This document shows positions 12,606 through 13,324 of a DNA stretch of 13,324 nt, piece after piece (the first letter of the stretch is position 1; each line of letters begins with the position of its first letter). The notes under the pieces are model-generated. The model saw nothing but the letters and a program-made list of their open reading frames with translations. It was not told the DNA's origin and ran no database searches. A program made the position numbers and the translations under genes. The stretch is taken from the NCBI GenBank assembly GCA_003450735.1, contig DMEZ01000072.1, forward strand, positions 8,567 to 21,890, read 5' to 3'. Origin of the DNA: Elusimicrobiota bacterium (GTDB taxonomy: Bacteria > Elusimicrobiota > Elusimicrobia > UBA1565).

Positions 12606-13324
12606 GCCTCGATGAGGCGGAGCAGGTACTGCCCGTACTCGTTGTTCTTCATGGGGGCCGCGAGCGCCGCGACCTGCTCTTTCGTGATGTAGCCGAGGCT
12701 GAAGGCGATCTCCTCGAGGCAGGCCACCTTGAGGTCCTGGCGCTCCTGGATGACCTGGATGAAGGTGGCGGCCTGGAGCAGGGCCTCGTGCGTGCCGGTG
12801 TCGAGCCAGGCGACCCCGCGGCCGATGCGCTCCACCTGGAGCGCCCCCTTCGCCAGGAAGACCTTGTTCACGTCGGTGATCTCGAGCTCCCCGCGGGGCG
12901 AGGGCTTGAGCGAGGCTGCGACGTCGAGCACCGAGTTGTCGTAGAAGTAGAGCCCGGTGACCGCCCAGTGCGAGCGCGGCGCCCGGGGCTTCTCCTCGAG
13001 GCTGACGGCCTTCCCCTTCGCGTCGAACTCGACGACCCCGTAGCGCTGGGGATCGCGGACCTGGTAGGCGAACACGGTGGCGCCGCTCTTGCGGGCGGCG
13101 GCCGCCTGCAGGGTCTGCGGAAGGCCGTGGCCGTAGAAGATGTTGTCGCCGAGGATGAGGGCCGCGCTGTCCCCTCCCACGAAGTCCTTCCCTATGAGGA
13201 AAGCCTGGGCGAGCCCCTCGGGGCGGGGCTGCTCCGCGTAGGAGATCGACAAGCCGACCCACGAGCCGTCGCCGAGCAGGCGGCGGTAGGCGGGGAGGTC
13301 TTCGGGGGTCGAGATGACGAGGAC
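12602..13324 (-). CDS. rfbA: Glucose-1-phosphate thymidylyltransferase, C-terminal part, runs off the right edge
   Basis: Makes dTDP-glucose from dTTP and glucose-1-phosphate, first step of the dTDP-L-rhamnose pathway. 240 residues are present; about 50 N-terminal residues with the GxGTRL nucleotide motif are outside. The frame is open to the window edge (VLVISTPEDLPAYRRLLGDG). Landmarks, in fragment numbering: EQPRPEGLAQAFLIG (31-45), ALILGDNIFYG (55-65), RYGVVEFD (94-101), SLEEKPRAP (108-116), AVTGLYFYD (121-129), RGELEITDVN (144-153), WLDTGTH (173-179) and NEYGQYLL (228-235), all typical of RfbA/RmlA. An in-frame TTG at 13252 would give an apparent start, but homology continues upstream of it, so that is not the true start. 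rfbC follows in a four-base overlap. Confidence 0.97.
   Translation of the reverse strand, partial: VLVISTPEDLPAYRRLLGDGSWVGLSISYAEQPRPEGLAQAFLIGKDFVGGDSAALILGDNIFYGHGLPQTLQAAAARKSGATVFAYQVRDPQRYGVVEFDAKGKAVSLEEKPRAPRSHWAVTGLYFYDNSVLDVAASLKPSPRGELEITDVNKVFLAKGALQVERIGRGVAWLDTGTHEALLQAATFIQVIQERQDLKVACLEEIAFSLGYITKEQVAALAAPMKNNEYGQYLLRLIEA

Noticed and set aside
12602..13252. TTG at 13252 as the start of rfbA
   Set aside because: RfbA homology continues in frame upstream to the window edge, so the gene is truncated by the window rather than starting here.

Overview
This high-GC window looks bacterial and Gram-negative. Hand counts of a few 60-base rows give about 65-70% GC in most genes. It mixes core housekeeping genes with secreted and accessory genes. 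The source may be a poorly sampled phylum: the two secreted proteins have Ala/Pro/Val-rich N-terminal halves and share a short motif, which reminds me of Elusimicrobiota. That placement is an impression, not something the sequence proves.

Layout, left to right. (1) Positions 1-2486, minus strand: a heat-shock operon hrcA-grpE-dnaK with overlapping genes. dnaK runs off the left edge. In front of hrcA is a perfect-consensus sigma-70 type promoter, and a degenerate CIRCE operator lies over its start site, so HrcA probably represses its own operon. (2) 2489-3979, minus: a secreted endonuclease I family nuclease whose stop codon almost touches the hrcA promoter. (3) 4139-4765, minus: a ClpP peptidase with Asn in place of the catalytic Asp. 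(4) 4825-7996, plus, divergent from clpP: a BT1/folate-biopterin-like MFS transporter, a GH77 4-alpha-glucanotransferase (malQ) whose start overlaps the transporter stop, and a small Rieske ferredoxin-like protein. (5) 8081-9685, minus, convergent with the Rieske gene: a secreted protein I cannot assign. (6) 9748-12002, minus: an ABC-2 type exporter (ATPase then permease, 4-base overlap) with visibly lower GC than its surroundings, probably acquired by transfer. (7) 12051-13324, minus: rfbC and a 5'-truncated rfbA, part of the dTDP-L-rhamnose pathway for surface polysaccharide.

How the genes fit together: hrcA-grpE-dnaK and clpP are protein quality control (folding and degradation). The rfb genes make an activated sugar for O-antigen or another polysaccharide. 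The ABC exporter beside them could carry an unrelated substrate, because ATPase and permease do not look like the dedicated O-antigen (Wzm/Wzt) pair. malQ handles maltodextrin or glycogen. I see no CRISPR array, tRNA, rRNA, transposase or integrase. The points most worth a second look are the ClpP Asp-to-Asn change, the uncharacterised secreted protein with His and Cys in a papain-like arrangement, the FDGA...RxxRQD motif shared by the two secreted proteins, and the low-GC ABC island.
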